64,000 bases of DNA. Source: Liquorilactobacillus uvarum DSM 19971. GTDB taxonomy: Bacteria > Bacillota > Bacilli > Lactobacillales > Lactobacillaceae. Below are positions 33,454-44,307 of this stretch, in pieces; position 1 is the stretch's first letter; each line of letters starts with the position of its first letter. The stretch covers positions 1 through 64,000 of the forward strand of contig NZ_AZEG01000002.1 in the NCBI RefSeq assembly GCF_001434935.1. The letters are read 5' to 3'. A program made the position numbers and the translations under genes. The notes below the pieces were generated by a model, which was given only the letters and a program-made list of their open reading frames with translations, was not told the origin of the DNA and made no database searches.

Positions 33454-33879
33454 TTAACCAATCATAAACGTCAATTCTGCAGTACATACTTTCTTACCCT
33501 CAACTGTCGCAAGACCTTTTCCTAAACCAACGTTATTTCTGATTTTTTCTAATTTGACCTCCAGGCGCAACGTATCTCCTGGACGAACAACACGTCGAAA
33601 CTTGGCTTCCTTGATTCCGCCAAAATAAGCAGTCTTACCCTTAAAATCAGGTAAAGTCAACAGTGCAACCGCACCTGTCTGAGCCAACGCCTCAACGATC
33701 AAAGCACCGGGCATCACAGGATTACTTGGAAAATGTCCGTTAAAGACCTCTTCATGAATTGTCACATTTCTTTTCGCTACCGCCATTTCACCTGGAACAA
33801 GTTCATCAACGCGATCTATCAGCAGCATTGGATAGCGATGAGGAATGATTTTTTGTATTTCAGTCACATCTAAAACCAT
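33454..33879 (-). CDS. fabZ: 3-hydroxyacyl-ACP dehydratase FabZ (second copy, FabZ2)
   Basis: 141-aa hot-dog-fold dehydratase. Catalytic His49 (FNGHFPSNPVMPG) and Glu63 (IVEALAQTG) are intact. It lies between accB and accC, the place of FabZ2 in relatives, where it is thought to serve the saturated branch. The start ATG is about 10 bases after GAGG within the end of accB. Confidence 0.93.
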   Translation of the reverse strand: MVLDVTEIQKIIPHRYPMLLIDRVDELVPGEMAVAKRNVTIHEEVFNGHFPSNPVMPGALIVEALAQTGAVALLTLPDFKGKTAYFGGIKEAKFRRVVRPGDTLRLEVKLEKIRNNVGLGKGLATVEGKKVCTAELTFMIG

Positions 33880-33887
33880 TTTATTGT

Positions 33888-34337
33888 TTATGCCTCCTCA
33901 ACTTCAAAAAGTGGTTGTCCAAATTCAACTAATTCTTCGTTATTTACTAAGACTTTAGAAATAACACCTGCAACCTCACTCTTGATTTCTGTCATCATTT
34001 TCATTGCTTCAATGATGCAAACCACGTCGCCTTTATGAACATGATTTCCTGCCTTAACGAACGGCGGTTTAGTGGGTTCAGATTGAAGATAGACACTTCC
34101 AACCATCGGGGAATCAATCGTTTTTTCTGGTTTTTTAACTTTTGTTTCTTCCGCAGGAGAAACTTGTTTATTTGCAGTTTTTGGTCCATTCTCAATTCCT
34201 GTTGGTGCTTGTACAATCGGTTGTGAAACTTTATTTTTACTTAAACGAATATGAAAATCTTCCGTAGTGATTTCTAATTCACGGCTAGGCGAATCATTGA
34301 AATCAGCAATCAATTCTTGTATTTCTTTATAATTCAA
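33888..34337 (-). CDS. accB: Biotin carboxyl carrier protein of acetyl-CoA carboxylase
   Basis: 149-aa carrier. The biotinylated Lys113 is in IEAMKMMTEIKS. A disordered linker (about 35-75) separates an N-terminal helix from the barrel-like biotinyl domain. The start is TTG with GGAG 9 bases upstream, two bases after the fabF stop. The biotin ligase that would modify it is not in the window. Confidence 0.95.
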   Translation of the reverse strand: MNYKEIQELIADFNDSPSRELEITTEDFHIRLSKNKVSQPIVQAPTGIENGPKTANKQVSPAEETKVKKPEKTIDSPMVGSVYLQSEPTKPPFVKAGNHVHKGDVVCIIEAMKMMTEIKSEVAGVISKVLVNNEELVEFGQPLFEVEEA

Positions 34338-34339
34338 CC

Positions 34340-35575
34340 CTATTCACTCCATTTTCTAAATGCTAATACCGCATTGTGTCCACCAAAACCTAGCGAGTTG
34401 CTGATTGCATACTCAAGATCTGGTGCACTTTCGGCATTTTCTGTCACAACGTTGACATGGCATTCAGGATCTTGCTTCTTTAGCCCAACATTTGCTGGTA
34501 GTTCGCTTTGTTCAAGTGCTGCAACCGTAATAACGGCCTCAACAGCTCCTGCAGCCCCAAGCAAATGACCTGTCATACTCTTAGTGCTGCTTACTCTGAC
34601 AGGGCTGTCGACTCCAAAGACACGATTAATGGCCTTAGCTTCGCCTGAATCATTAGCGTGTGTTGCTGTGCCATGGGCATTGATGTAGCCAATGTCTTCA
34701 GGTGTTACCCCTGCTTCAGAAATTGCCTGCTGCATCGCGCGTGCGGCTCCCTCACCTGTCGGATCTGGGGAAGTCATATGGAATGCATCACAAGTGCTTC
34801 CATATCCAACAACCTCGCCTAAAATTCTTGCACCACGTTCTTTTGCATGCTCCAAACTTTCAAGAACGAGTGTTGCTCCGCCTTCACCCATAACAAAGCC
34901 GGAACGATCTTCATCAAATGGCAGTGAAGCTCGATAAGGATCTTCTTCTTTGGAAAGTGCTGTCAGGGCAGCAAAACCTGCAATACCGATTTCATTAACT
35001 GATGCTTCGGAACCACCAGTCAGCATTACTTTAGCTCTGCCATCTTTTATCTGACGATAGGCTTCACCGATTGCATTGGTACCTGAAGAACAAGCCGTAA
35101 CGATTGCAGTACATATATTCTTTGCCTTGAAACGCAACGCAATATTACCAGCAGCCATATTTACGATCGATGTCGGAACAAATAATGGCGACACTCTTTG
35201 AGGCCCCTTGCTGTTCATCTTTGTTACCTGTTCTTGAATTGTAGTTAAACCACCAATCCCAGAACCATAAATCACACCCATATCGTAATCATCAGTGTTT
35301 TCACTGTTAATACCAGCTTGTTCGACCGCAGCGATAGCACTGTCAACAGCATATTGCGAAAATAGATCCATTCGCTTAGCTGCCTTCTTGCCAACACGAA
35401 GTTTCGGATCAAAATCTTTAACTTCTGCAGCCACAGTGATTCCTGTTTCGCTTGCATCAAACTTGCTGATTTTATCAAATCCAATTTTTCCAGCAAAAAT
35501 ATTTTTAAGAAATGTAGCTGTATCGTTACCTACCGGAGTAACGGCACCCATTCCAGTAATTACCACTCTACTCAT
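34340..35575 (-). CDS. fabF: 3-oxoacyl-ACP synthase II (FabF)
   Basis: 411-aa condensing enzyme for chain elongation. The nucleophile Cys162 is in VTACSSGTNAIG; His residues are in INAHGTATHANDSGE and STKSMTGHLLGAAGA; the Gly-rich end is SNSLGFGGHNAVLAF. GAGGG precedes the ATG and the gene follows fabG by 13 bases. No separate FabB is present in the operon, so FabF may serve both saturated and unsaturated branches. Confidence 0.96.
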   Translation of the reverse strand: MSRVVITGMGAVTPVGNDTATFLKNIFAGKIGFDKISKFDASETGITVAAEVKDFDPKLRVGKKAAKRMDLFSQYAVDSAIAAVEQAGINSENTDDYDMGVIYGSGIGGLTTIQEQVTKMNSKGPQRVSPLFVPTSIVNMAAGNIALRFKAKNICTAIVTACSSGTNAIGEAYRQIKDGRAKVMLTGGSEASVNEIGIAGFAALTALSKEEDPYRASLPFDEDRSGFVMGEGGATLVLESLEHAKERGARILGEVVGYGSTCDAFHMTSPDPTGEGAARAMQQAISEAGVTPEDIGYINAHGTATHANDSGEAKAINRVFGVDSPVRVSSTKSMTGHLLGAAGAVEAVITVAALEQSELPANVGLKKQDPECHVNVVTENAESAPDLEYAISNSLGFGGHNAVLAFRKWSE

Positions 35576-35588
35576 CGATAAAACCCTC

Positions 35589-36320
35589 CTAGATCGTCAT
35601 TCCACCATCAATCGTTATAACTTGTCCCGTAATATAATCGCTTTTGGCCAAGAAAACTGCGGTTTCGGCCACTTCAACTGGTTCGCCAAAACGCTGAAGC
35701 GGAATGTCTTTTACCATTTGATCCTTGATTTTCTGGCTCACTTCAGCCGTCATATCACTATTGATCATTCCTGGTGCGATTGCATTGCAGCGAACGCCGC
35801 GTAAGGCGCCTTCGCGCGCGATCGTCTTTGTTAACCCGATAATACCTGCTTTACTGGCAGCATAATTTGCCTGTCCAAGATTGCCATGCAGCCCAACAAC
35901 ACTAGCTAGATTAATAATAACACCGCTTCTCTGACGGGACATTTTCTTCAAAATCCCTTGAGTTACATTAAAAGTGCCAATTAAGTTAGTTTCAATAACA
36001 CGGCGAAAGTCTTTTTCTTTCATTCCGATCATCAACTTATCTGCTGTAATTCCAGCATTGTTAACCAGAACATCAAGATTATCAAATTCTTCAAAAATTT
36101 CCGTCTGCATTCTTTTGGCATCGTCACTTTGAGAAACATCACCTAATGCAACTTTACATTTCACGCCTTGTGCTTCAATTTTTTCTATCAGCTCATCTGA
36201 AACATTTTTACGACCGTTTAATACAACATTGCAGCCCTCTTTCGCAAATTGAAGTGCAATTGCTGCTCCGATTCCACGCGAACTGCCAGTAACAAAAACA
36301 TTTTTTCCTTTAAGATCCAT
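35589..36320 (-). CDS. fabG: 3-oxoacyl-ACP reductase FabG
   Basis: 243-aa NADPH-dependent SDR reductase. The cofactor loop is VTGSSRGIGAAIA (about residues 10-22), followed by NNAGIT, and catalytic Ser/Tyr/Lys in NLASVVGLHGN and ANYAASKAGIIG. The ATG at 36320 follows GAGG by 9 bases and stands four bases after the fabD stop; the upstream extension would lie inside fabD. Confidence 0.95.
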   Translation of the reverse strand: MDLKGKNVFVTGSSRGIGAAIALQFAKEGCNVVLNGRKNVSDELIEKIEAQGVKCKVALGDVSQSDDAKRMQTEIFEEFDNLDVLVNNAGITADKLMIGMKEKDFRRVIETNLIGTFNVTQGILKKMSRQRSGVIINLASVVGLHGNLGQANYAASKAGIIGLTKTIAREGALRGVRCNAIAPGMINSDMTAEVSQKIKDQMVKDIPLQRFGEPVEVAETAVFLAKSDYITGQVITIDGGMTI

Positions 36321-36324
36321 GTTA

Positions 36325-37263
36325 TCAGCCTCGACTTGCTTCAATAAATTTTTGATAATTACTTTGGTTATCTATATGATAGCGTTCTATTTTCTTGTCA
36401 ATTTGCTTAGTAAACTTACTCAAAGTTTGACCAGGCCCTATTTCAACAACTGTATCGATTTCTAAGTTATTAATCATATAGTCAACACATTGATGAAAAT
36501 GTGTCGGAGATGTCAGCTGCCGTGTTAATATTTCCCTTGATTTTTCTGGTGCAAACGGCTGTGCAGTCGTATTGCTAATAACTGGAACAGTCGTCTTTTC
36601 AAACTGCACATTTGCAAGACGTTTTCCCATTAAGGAACTTGCCTTTTTAAAAAGCGGGGTATGGAACGCCCCGCTAACCTTTAATGGAATAACATTTTTA
36701 ATTTCTTGCTCATGAAATAGCTTGATCGCACGATCAACAGCCGCCTTATTTCCGCCTATGACAACTTGTTTAGGTGAATTATAATTTGCAGGACAAACAA
36801 CCTCTGATCCATTGCTTGCTTTTTTGCAAATATTTTCGATAACGTCAATATCTGTTTTCATAACAGCCGCCATTGCACCGTCAGTTTTTTCTGCATCACT
36901 TTGCATATACATTGCACGATCTTTTAAAACGCGCATGCCATTTTCAAAATCCAAACTATCTGCAGCTATCAACGCTGAATATTCACCCAAGCTCAAGCCC
37001 ACCATTCCACGAACATCAAGCTGAGGAAGATCTCTTTTAAGCATTCGAGTTATCCCTAAACTCATCGTAACGATTGCAGGTTGAACATAAACAGTCTGTG
37101 CTAACTCATTATTCTCGTTGCGGTAAATAGTACCAAGGTCCATCCCTGTCAACGCAGACGCCTGTTCAACAGTCTCCCGATAAATCGAGTCTGACTCATA
37201 TAAATCAAGCCCCATATTGCTGTATTGTGCACCCTGTCCACTAAATAAAAAGCCTATTTTCAT
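36325..37263 (-). CDS. fabD: Malonyl-CoA:ACP transacylase FabD
   Basis: 312-aa acyltransferase that loads malonate onto ACP. Visible are FLFSGQGAQYSNMG, the nucleophile Ser91 in GLSLGEYSAL, and the catalytic His in SGAFHTPLF. It lies 21 bases after acpP and ends four bases before the fabG start. Length is normal. Confidence 0.95.
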   Translation of the reverse strand: MKIGFLFSGQGAQYSNMGLDLYESDSIYRETVEQASALTGMDLGTIYRNENNELAQTVYVQPAIVTMSLGITRMLKRDLPQLDVRGMVGLSLGEYSALIAADSLDFENGMRVLKDRAMYMQSDAEKTDGAMAAVMKTDIDVIENICKKASNGSEVVCPANYNSPKQVVIGGNKAAVDRAIKLFHEQEIKNVIPLKVSGAFHTPLFKKASSLMGKRLANVQFEKTTVPVISNTTAQPFAPEKSREILTRQLTSPTHFHQCVDYMINNLEIDTVVEIGPGQTLSKFTKQIDKKIERYHIDNQSNYQKFIEASRG

Positions 37264-37284
37264 AAATCCAAGATCTCCATTAAA

Positions 37285-37527
37285 TTATTTTGCGTCGACT
37301 TCTTTTTTTACATATTCAACAACATCTTTGATTGTTTTTACGCCTTCATCAGCTTCGAGCTTGATGTCTAATTCATCTTCAAGTTCATTCATAATTTCAA
37401 AAACATCTAAACTATCTGCTTCAAGGTCTTCTTTGATATCTGAGTCCATCTTTACCTTATCTGCATCTACATCTAATTGTTCAACCACGATATCTTTTAC
37501 TTTTCCAAAAATTTCTTGTTCTGTCAT
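37285..37527 (-). CDS. acpP: Acyl carrier protein
   Basis: 80-aa acidic carrier that holds growing acyl chains. The phosphopantetheine site is Ser39 in EADSLDVFEI. It has a four-helix pattern and the usual ACP length. It lies between fabH and fabD in the operon. Confidence 0.96.
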   Translation of the reverse strand: MTEQEIFGKVKDIVVEQLDVDADKVKMDSDIKEDLEADSLDVFEIMNELEDELDIKLEADEGVKTIKDVVEYVKKEVDAK

Positions 37528-37545
37528 TATTAATTACACTCCTAA

Positions 37546-38529
37546 TTAGTATTTGATAATTTGCGTTCCTACTGTTAATCCTCCGCCAAAACCACTCATT
37601 GCAATTATTTGACCACGTTTGATCACCTTGTTAGAAACAAGTTCATCCAAAAGAAGCGGTACACTTGCAGCGGAAGTGTTTCCATATTTAGCAATATTCA
37701 TCGGAAATTTTGCTGAAGGTTGATCCAAGCGCTTTGCAATCTGTGCAACTATACGCGAATTTGCCTGATGCAAAACAAAATAGTCAATCTGATCTAAAGT
37801 CAAACCAGCTCTTTCAACTGCCTCTTCAATCGATACTGGAACTTTATGAGTTGCAAACTTGTAAACATCTCTTCCAGACATCGAAAAAGCCTTAATTTTA
37901 TGATCACTTGCTACTGGAAATGAAACCAGCGGATCTGTCTGACCAGCTTCTAGTTTGTTGCCCAGTTCGCCGTAAGTATGCAAGCTTGAGGAAATAAAGC
38001 AACTAGCACTTTCCTCTTTTTGTTCTAATAAAACGCCTGCAGCCCCGTCTCCAAATAGAACAGCTGTCGTTCTGTCTGACCAGTCAATGACTTTTGATAA
38101 ATCTTCTCCTCCGATCAACATTACTCTTTTGCAAGCTGAACCGGAAGATGTCATAAATTTTTCAGCTACGTTTAATCCATAGATAAAACCAGAACACGCG
38201 GCGCTGATGTCAAAAGCCAGTGCTTTGTCTGCTCCAATATTGCCTTGGACTAACGCAGCAGTTGCGGGCGTATAGCTATCCGGTGACATTGTGGCAATTA
38301 TCAGCAAATCAATTGATTCGACATCCCAGCCGCTTTTTTCAAGTAGCTGCTTAGCTACTTTAGTACACAACTGTGATGTATTTTCATCAATACTGATATG
38401 TCGCTGCTTAATACCTGTCCGACTACTAATCCACTCGTCCGAAGTATCCATGATTTTACTCAAGTCATCATTAGTCACAACTTTAGGTGGAACATAGTGA
38501 GCAGTCTTGACAACTTTGATTGTTCCCAA
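37546..38529 (-). CDS. fabH: 3-oxoacyl-ACP synthase III (FabH)
   Basis: 327-aa initiating condensing enzyme that joins acetyl-CoA to malonyl-ACP. The catalytic triad is Cys112 (ISAACSGFIYG), His in VLHQANSRI, and Asn in KYGNTSAASVP. The start is TTG; the AAGGAG ribosome site is about 11 bases away, so translation may be weak. It follows fabT by 20 bases, as in most Lactobacillales. Confidence 0.95.
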   Translation of the reverse strand: MGTIKVVKTAHYVPPKVVTNDDLSKIMDTSDEWISSRTGIKQRHISIDENTSQLCTKVAKQLLEKSGWDVESIDLLIIATMSPDSYTPATAALVQGNIGADKALAFDISAACSGFIYGLNVAEKFMTSSGSACKRVMLIGGEDLSKVIDWSDRTTAVLFGDGAAGVLLEQKEESASCFISSSLHTYGELGNKLEAGQTDPLVSFPVASDHKIKAFSMSGRDVYKFATHKVPVSIEEAVERAGLTLDQIDYFVLHQANSRIVAQIAKRLDQPSAKFPMNIAKYGNTSAASVPLLLDELVSNKVIKRGQIIAMSGFGGGLTVGTQIIKY

Positions 38530-38549
38530 TATGCTGTCTACTCCTTAAT

Positions 38550-38990
38550 CTATGAATGCTCCCTAAGAAAGTCCTCTAGGTTACATACTGCTTTTTCAAT
38601 TGTTTTTATTTCTTCTGGGTCAAGATCTTTTAAAAAGCTCCGTACCATCATACGGTGAAAAGCATCATGTGCCCGATACATAAGGCGTCCCTTCTTGGTC
38701 AATCCTAAACGGACAACACGACGGTCATCACTGCACCGTATCCGTGTTACATAATTTTTCTTATTTAAACGATCAATGGTTGAAGTAAGTGTACCTGGTG
38801 TCAAGTGCAATTCTTTTGCCACTTGCGATGCCGTTTTTTTATCGTACATCGTTATTGCATTGATCGCATGCATTTCTTTGATAGAGACGTCTTTAAAATG
38901 ACTTCTTTTTAATTCATGTTCCTCAATCCAAAGAATATCATTATAAATTCTTACAAGGGAATCATTGATTGTTTTTACCCGATTTTCCAT
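38550..38990 (-). CDS. fabT: MarR-family fatty-acid repressor FabT
   Basis: 146-aa winged-helix regulator. The recognition helix region is TASQVAKELHLTPGTLTSTIDRL, and the wing contains CSDDRRVVRLGLT. In Lactobacillales FabT binds palindromes near TTTGA-N3-TCAAA, with long-chain acyl-ACP as corepressor, and represses the fab operon. The gene lies between fabZ1 and fabH, its diagnostic position. Its ribosome site is weak. A candidate operator lies downstream of the operon promoter. Confidence 0.9.
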   Translation of the reverse strand: MENRVKTINDSLVRIYNDILWIEEHELKRSHFKDVSIKEMHAINAITMYDKKTASQVAKELHLTPGTLTSTIDRLNKKNYVTRIRCSDDRRVVRLGLTKKGRLMYRAHDAFHRMMVRSFLKDLDPEEIKTIEKAVCNLEDFLREHS

Positions 38991-39060
38991 GTGTTCAATG
39001 TCCGTCCTTATCCAACCTCAATTTAACTAACAATATCAAAACGAAATACAAATTCTAAAT

Positions 39061-39504
39061 TTAGATTTTTTCGTCTCGATTTGCCACGATAAACATCAGT
39101 TCAGCTGCACACGCTGTTTTTCCATCAACAACTGCTTTCGTTTCTACGATTCCCATATTTTCCCGTTTTTTAGTCAAGGTAATATGTAGTTTAAGCACAT
39201 CACCTGGTCGAACAACTCGACGAAACTTAGCTTTGTGAATCGCCCCGAGATAAGCAGTTTTTCCAACAAATTCAGGCGATTTTAGAATTAAAATCGAAGC
39301 TGCCTGTGCCAGAGTTTCGATAATTAACACACCTGGCATTACAGGGTTACCTGGAAAATGACCTCTGAAGAAGGATTCATTGATTGTCACATTTTTTGTA
39401 GCAACAATCGATTCGCCAGCTTTCAGTTCGTCAACATAGTCAATATAGATTATTGGAAAGCGATTAGGAATCAAATCCATAATTTCTTGTGCATCCATAA
39501 GCAC
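39061..39504 (-). CDS. fabZ: 3-hydroxyacyl-ACP dehydratase (FabZ1 / FabN-like)
   Basis: 147-aa FabZ paralogue that opens the operon. Catalytic His49 (FRGHFPGNPVMPG) and Glu63 (IIETLAQAAS) match the second copy in position when translation starts at the GTG at 39504, which lies 9 bases after GAGGTG; GTG at 39507 and ATG at 39498 are alternatives. In related lactobacilli and enterococci the first paralogue (FabZ1/FabN) both dehydrates and isomerises C10 intermediates to make unsaturated fatty acids. That role is inferred from position and the lack of fabA/fabM in the window. Confidence 0.88.
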   Translation of the reverse strand: MLMDAQEIMDLIPNRFPIIYIDYVDELKAGESIVATKNVTINESFFRGHFPGNPVMPGVLIIETLAQAASILILKSPEFVGKTAYLGAIHKAKFRRVVRPGDVLKLHITLTKKRENMGIVETKAVVDGKTACAAELMFIVANRDEKI

Positions 39505-39535
39505 CACATTTGTCACCTCACTCTTCCAAAAAAGT

Positions 39536-39552
39536 ATTTCGAACATCAAAAT
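39536..39552. promoter_or_regulatory. Candidate FabT operator
   Basis: On the minus strand ATTTTGA-TGT-TCGAAAT, a palindrome with one mismatch that fits TTTGA-N3-TCAAA. It starts a few bases after the predicted transcription start. Confidence 0.7.
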
Positions 39553-39565
39553 ATTCGATGATTGA

Positions 39566-39594
39566 ATAGTATTACACTCGGACTAAATTGTCAA
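39566..39594 (-). promoter_or_regulatory. Fatty-acid operon promoter
   Basis: TTGACA (39589-39594), 17-bp spacer, TACTAT (39566-39571). Confidence 0.87.
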
Positions 39595-39599
39595 ATTTT

Positions 39600-39860
39600 A
39601 AAAAAGCTTTCATTAAATTTCATTTAAAAATAAACGTTGTATATTTTAATCTCGTTCGAGTGTAACAAAAAATTATTTTATTGTTAATTTTTCGCATAAG
39701 GACAGTTTATATTTCACTTTGTATTCTAGATATACATTAGTCGCAGCTCATGATTAATATATATTAAAGCTTATTATAGCATTAAGAAAAGGACAATTTA
39801 TCAAACATCGGTCTGGTTTTAACTAATCAAAATTTAATTTCCTATATTTTCTCTACACAG
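39600..39860. other. AT-rich gap without genes
   Basis: About 260 AT-rich bases between the fab operon promoter and the yajC terminator. I see no gene, hairpin or repeat worth calling. Confidence 0.5.
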
Positions 39861-39909
39861 AAAAAATAAAAAAGTGTGCTTACAAGAATTGACCTTTAAG
39901 CATCACTTT
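39861..39909 (-). terminator. Terminator after yajC
   Basis: AAAGTGATGCTT pairs imperfectly with AAGCACACTTT around a 16-base loop, followed by TTTTTTATTTTTT on the minus strand. Confidence 0.75.
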
Positions 39910-39923
39910 CCCTATTATTATTT

Positions 39924-40298
39924 TCAACTCTTCTTTTCATCATCTTCGGAAGCATTTTTTTCAGTTACTTCTTCCGTGCTTTGAGTATCTGTCGACTGAG
40001 TACTCTTCTCAACTATTTCTCCACCATTTGTTTTTGCAGGTATAACGCTTGCAATAGCAGATTGTTCGAATGTTAAAAAGATTCCGTCACAATCAAGAGT
40101 CACGGTATGGTCAGCATTATTTATGCTATCGATCACTCCGTGCAATCTTCCAATTGTGATAACAGCGTCACCCTTCTTCAGATTACTCATCATCTCTTGA
40201 CGTTTTTGCTGCTGCTTTTTTTGGGGCCTGATCATCATAAAATACATCAAACCTATCAAAGCAACGAACATTATAATCGTTGGTAATGATCCATTCAT
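39924..40298 (-). CDS. yajC: Preprotein translocase accessory subunit YajC
   Basis: 124-aa membrane protein. One N-terminal membrane segment (about residues 6-24) ends in the signature RPQKKQQQKRQEM, followed by a small soluble domain (LKKGDAVITIGRLHGVID) and a long acidic Ser/Thr-rich tail. YajC associates with SecDF; its exact function is unclear. ATG at 40298 has GGGAGTG upstream. It ends the mutS-to-yajC gene row, as usual after tgt. Confidence 0.92.
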   Translation of the reverse strand: MNGSLPTIIMFVALIGLMYFMMIRPQKKQQQKRQEMMSNLKKGDAVITIGRLHGVIDSINNADHTVTLDCDGIFLTFEQSAIASVIPAKTNGGEIVEKSTQSTDTQSTEEVTEKNASEDDEKKS

Positions 40299-40382
40299 TT
40301 TTTTCACTCCCATCTATAAAACCTGCACAAATATAACTTTAACAAAGATTTAAGCTACTGACTAGGCATTTAGCCAAATTTT

Positions 40383-42601
<2,219 letters not shown>

Positions 42602-42631
42602 AATTGTCACCCTTTTTCAAAAAAATTATTT

Positions 42632-43648
42632 CTATTGTTTTTTAGAATATGGCAGTCTTAGATGCTCATAAGCTGCTTGTGTTACAATCCTTCCGCGCGG
42701 TGTTCTTTTAATAAAACCGCTTTGCATAAGGTATGGTTCAATCATTTCAGTAACCGTTTCAATTTCCTCTCCAATGTTTGCTGCAATAGTACTTACCCCA
42801 ACCGGTCCGCCATCATACAGATTGATCATCATTTCCAGCATCTTCCGATCTGTCTCATCCAATCCATGGTCATCCACGCGTAATAAATTCAGCGCGTACT
42901 GGACAATTGAAGTATCGACCTTGTCTTGATGTGCAACTTCGGCAAAGTCACGTACTCTTTTCAGTAAACGATTAGCAATCCGCGGTGTTCCACGTGAGCG
43001 TCTTGCTATCTCATGAGCACCGCTCAAGCTGATTGTTGTTTTAAAAATATCAGCTGATCGCTCTACAATCTTAGTAAGCTCGTTTTCCGTGTAGTAATTC
43101 ATATGTGCAACAATTCCGAAACGATCACGGAGCGGTGCCGACAATAGGCCGGCACGAGTTGTCGCGCCAATTAAAGTAAACGGCGGAAGCGTGAAGTGAA
43201 CTGGATGTGCAGTTGGACCTTGTCCAATAACGATATCAACATAAAAGTCTTCCATCGCAGAATACAAAACTTCCTCTACAATCTTAGGCAGCCGATGAAT
43301 TTCATCAATGAACAAAACATCTCCTGCCTCTAATTCATTTAACAGTGCAACTAGATCACCAGGTCGTTCAATCGCTGGCCCGCTCGTCGTTTTAATCGCA
43401 ACATCCATCTCATTCGCAATAATTATTGCAAGTGTTGTTTTCCCCAAACCAGGAGGCCCATACAATAAAACATGATCTAAGGCTTCCTGCCTCTGACAAG
43501 CAGCCTTGATATACACTTGAAGTTCGTCTTTGATCGCTTTTTGTCCGATATACTGATTGAACATTCGTGGCCGCAAAGAGCCTTCTCTATCATCCTCGTG
43601 CTCATTATCGGTTAAATCACCTGATACTATGCGGTCATCCTCCGGCAT
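42632..43648 (-). CDS. ruvB: Holliday junction helicase RuvB
   Basis: 338-aa AAA+ motor that migrates Holliday junctions with RuvA. Walker A is [12 protein letters not shown], Walker [11 protein letters not shown], sensor 1 IGATTRAG, the arginine finger region LRDRFGI, and the C-terminal winged helix ends with [23 protein letters not shown] precedes the ATG. It follows ruvA by 17 bases. No SOS box lies directly upstream of this pair. Confidence 0.97.
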   Translation of the reverse strand: MPEDDRIVSGDLTDNEHEDDREGSLRPRMFNQYIGQKAIKDELQVYIKAACQRQEALDHVLLYGPPGLGKTTLAIIIANEMDVAIKTTSGPAIERPGDLVALLNELEAGDVLFIDEIHRLPKIVEEVLYSAMEDFYVDIVIGQGPTAHPVHFTLPPFTLIGATTRAGLLSAPLRDRFGIVAHMNYYTENELTKIVERSADIFKTTISLSGAHEIARRSRGTPRIANRLLKRVRDFAEVAHQDKVDTSIVQYALNLLRVDDHGLDETDRKMLEMMINLYDGGPVGVSTIAANIGEEIETVTEMIEPYLMQSGFIKRTPRGRIVTQAAYEHLRLPYSKKQ

Positions 43649-43665
43649 TTAGACACCCCCTCAAA

Positions 43666-44280
43666 TCATTTGTTAATCAATAGTCTTAATGCTTCACGCA
43701 AATATTCATCCGTAGAGTTTCCAGAAAATTGCGCAAGCTGCTTGCTGATTCGTTTAACTTCTGTTTTAGTATACCCTAAGGCAGTCAAAGCTGCGATACT
43801 TTCTTCCAGATATTGATTCGAACCAGCTTGAGCTGAAATTTCCAAATTCTGTTGTCCAATTAGTTCCTTTTGTGCCAGTTTTTCCCCCATTTTCCCTTTA
43901 AGATCTAGAACAATTTGTTTAGCTGTTTTCTTTCCTACACCCGGAAACTTGGTTAGATAGCCGATATCTTCGCTATCAATGGCAGTCACCAATCCTTGAT
44001 GATCATCATTTGCCAAGATAGCAAGTGCACTCTTAGGACCTATTCCCGAAACATTGAGAAGTTTGACAAAAATAGTTTTCTCATTTAAATCCCAAAACCC
44101 AAAAAGAGTAATATCATTTTCTCTCACAGCTTGGTAAATATACACTTTTTTTTCGTTCTGCTCATCAACCTGATACCGAAATGGATTGGAAACATAGACC
44201 TGATATCCAATCATGCCTACTTCAACCACAATATAATAAGGTGTCACTCCTGTTATTTTACCTCTGAAATATTCGTACAT
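43666..44280 (-). CDS. ruvA: Holliday junction protein RuvA
   Basis: 204-aa tetrameric DNA-binding protein. The N-terminal OB fold ([20 protein letters not shown]), two helix-hairpin-helix motifs ([16 protein letters not shown] and [19 protein letters not shown]) and the C-terminal domain that contacts RuvB ([16 protein letters not shown]) are present. It is coupled to ruvB. Confidence 0.96.
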   Translation of the reverse strand: MYEYFRGKITGVTPYYIVVEVGMIGYQVYVSNPFRYQVDEQNEKKVYIYQAVRENDITLFGFWDLNEKTIFVKLLNVSGIGPKSALAILANDDHQGLVTAIDSEDIGYLTKFPGVGKKTAKQIVLDLKGKMGEKLAQKELIGQQNLEISAQAGSNQYLEESIAALTALGYTKTEVKRISKQLAQFSGNSTDEYLREALRLLINK

Positions 44281-44307
44281 TTGGTTTTCCCTTCTAAAGT
44301 TATTACA

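Noticed and set aside
35295-35804. 169-codon plus-strand frame
   Set aside because: Antisense to fabF and fabG; composition follows the sense codons.
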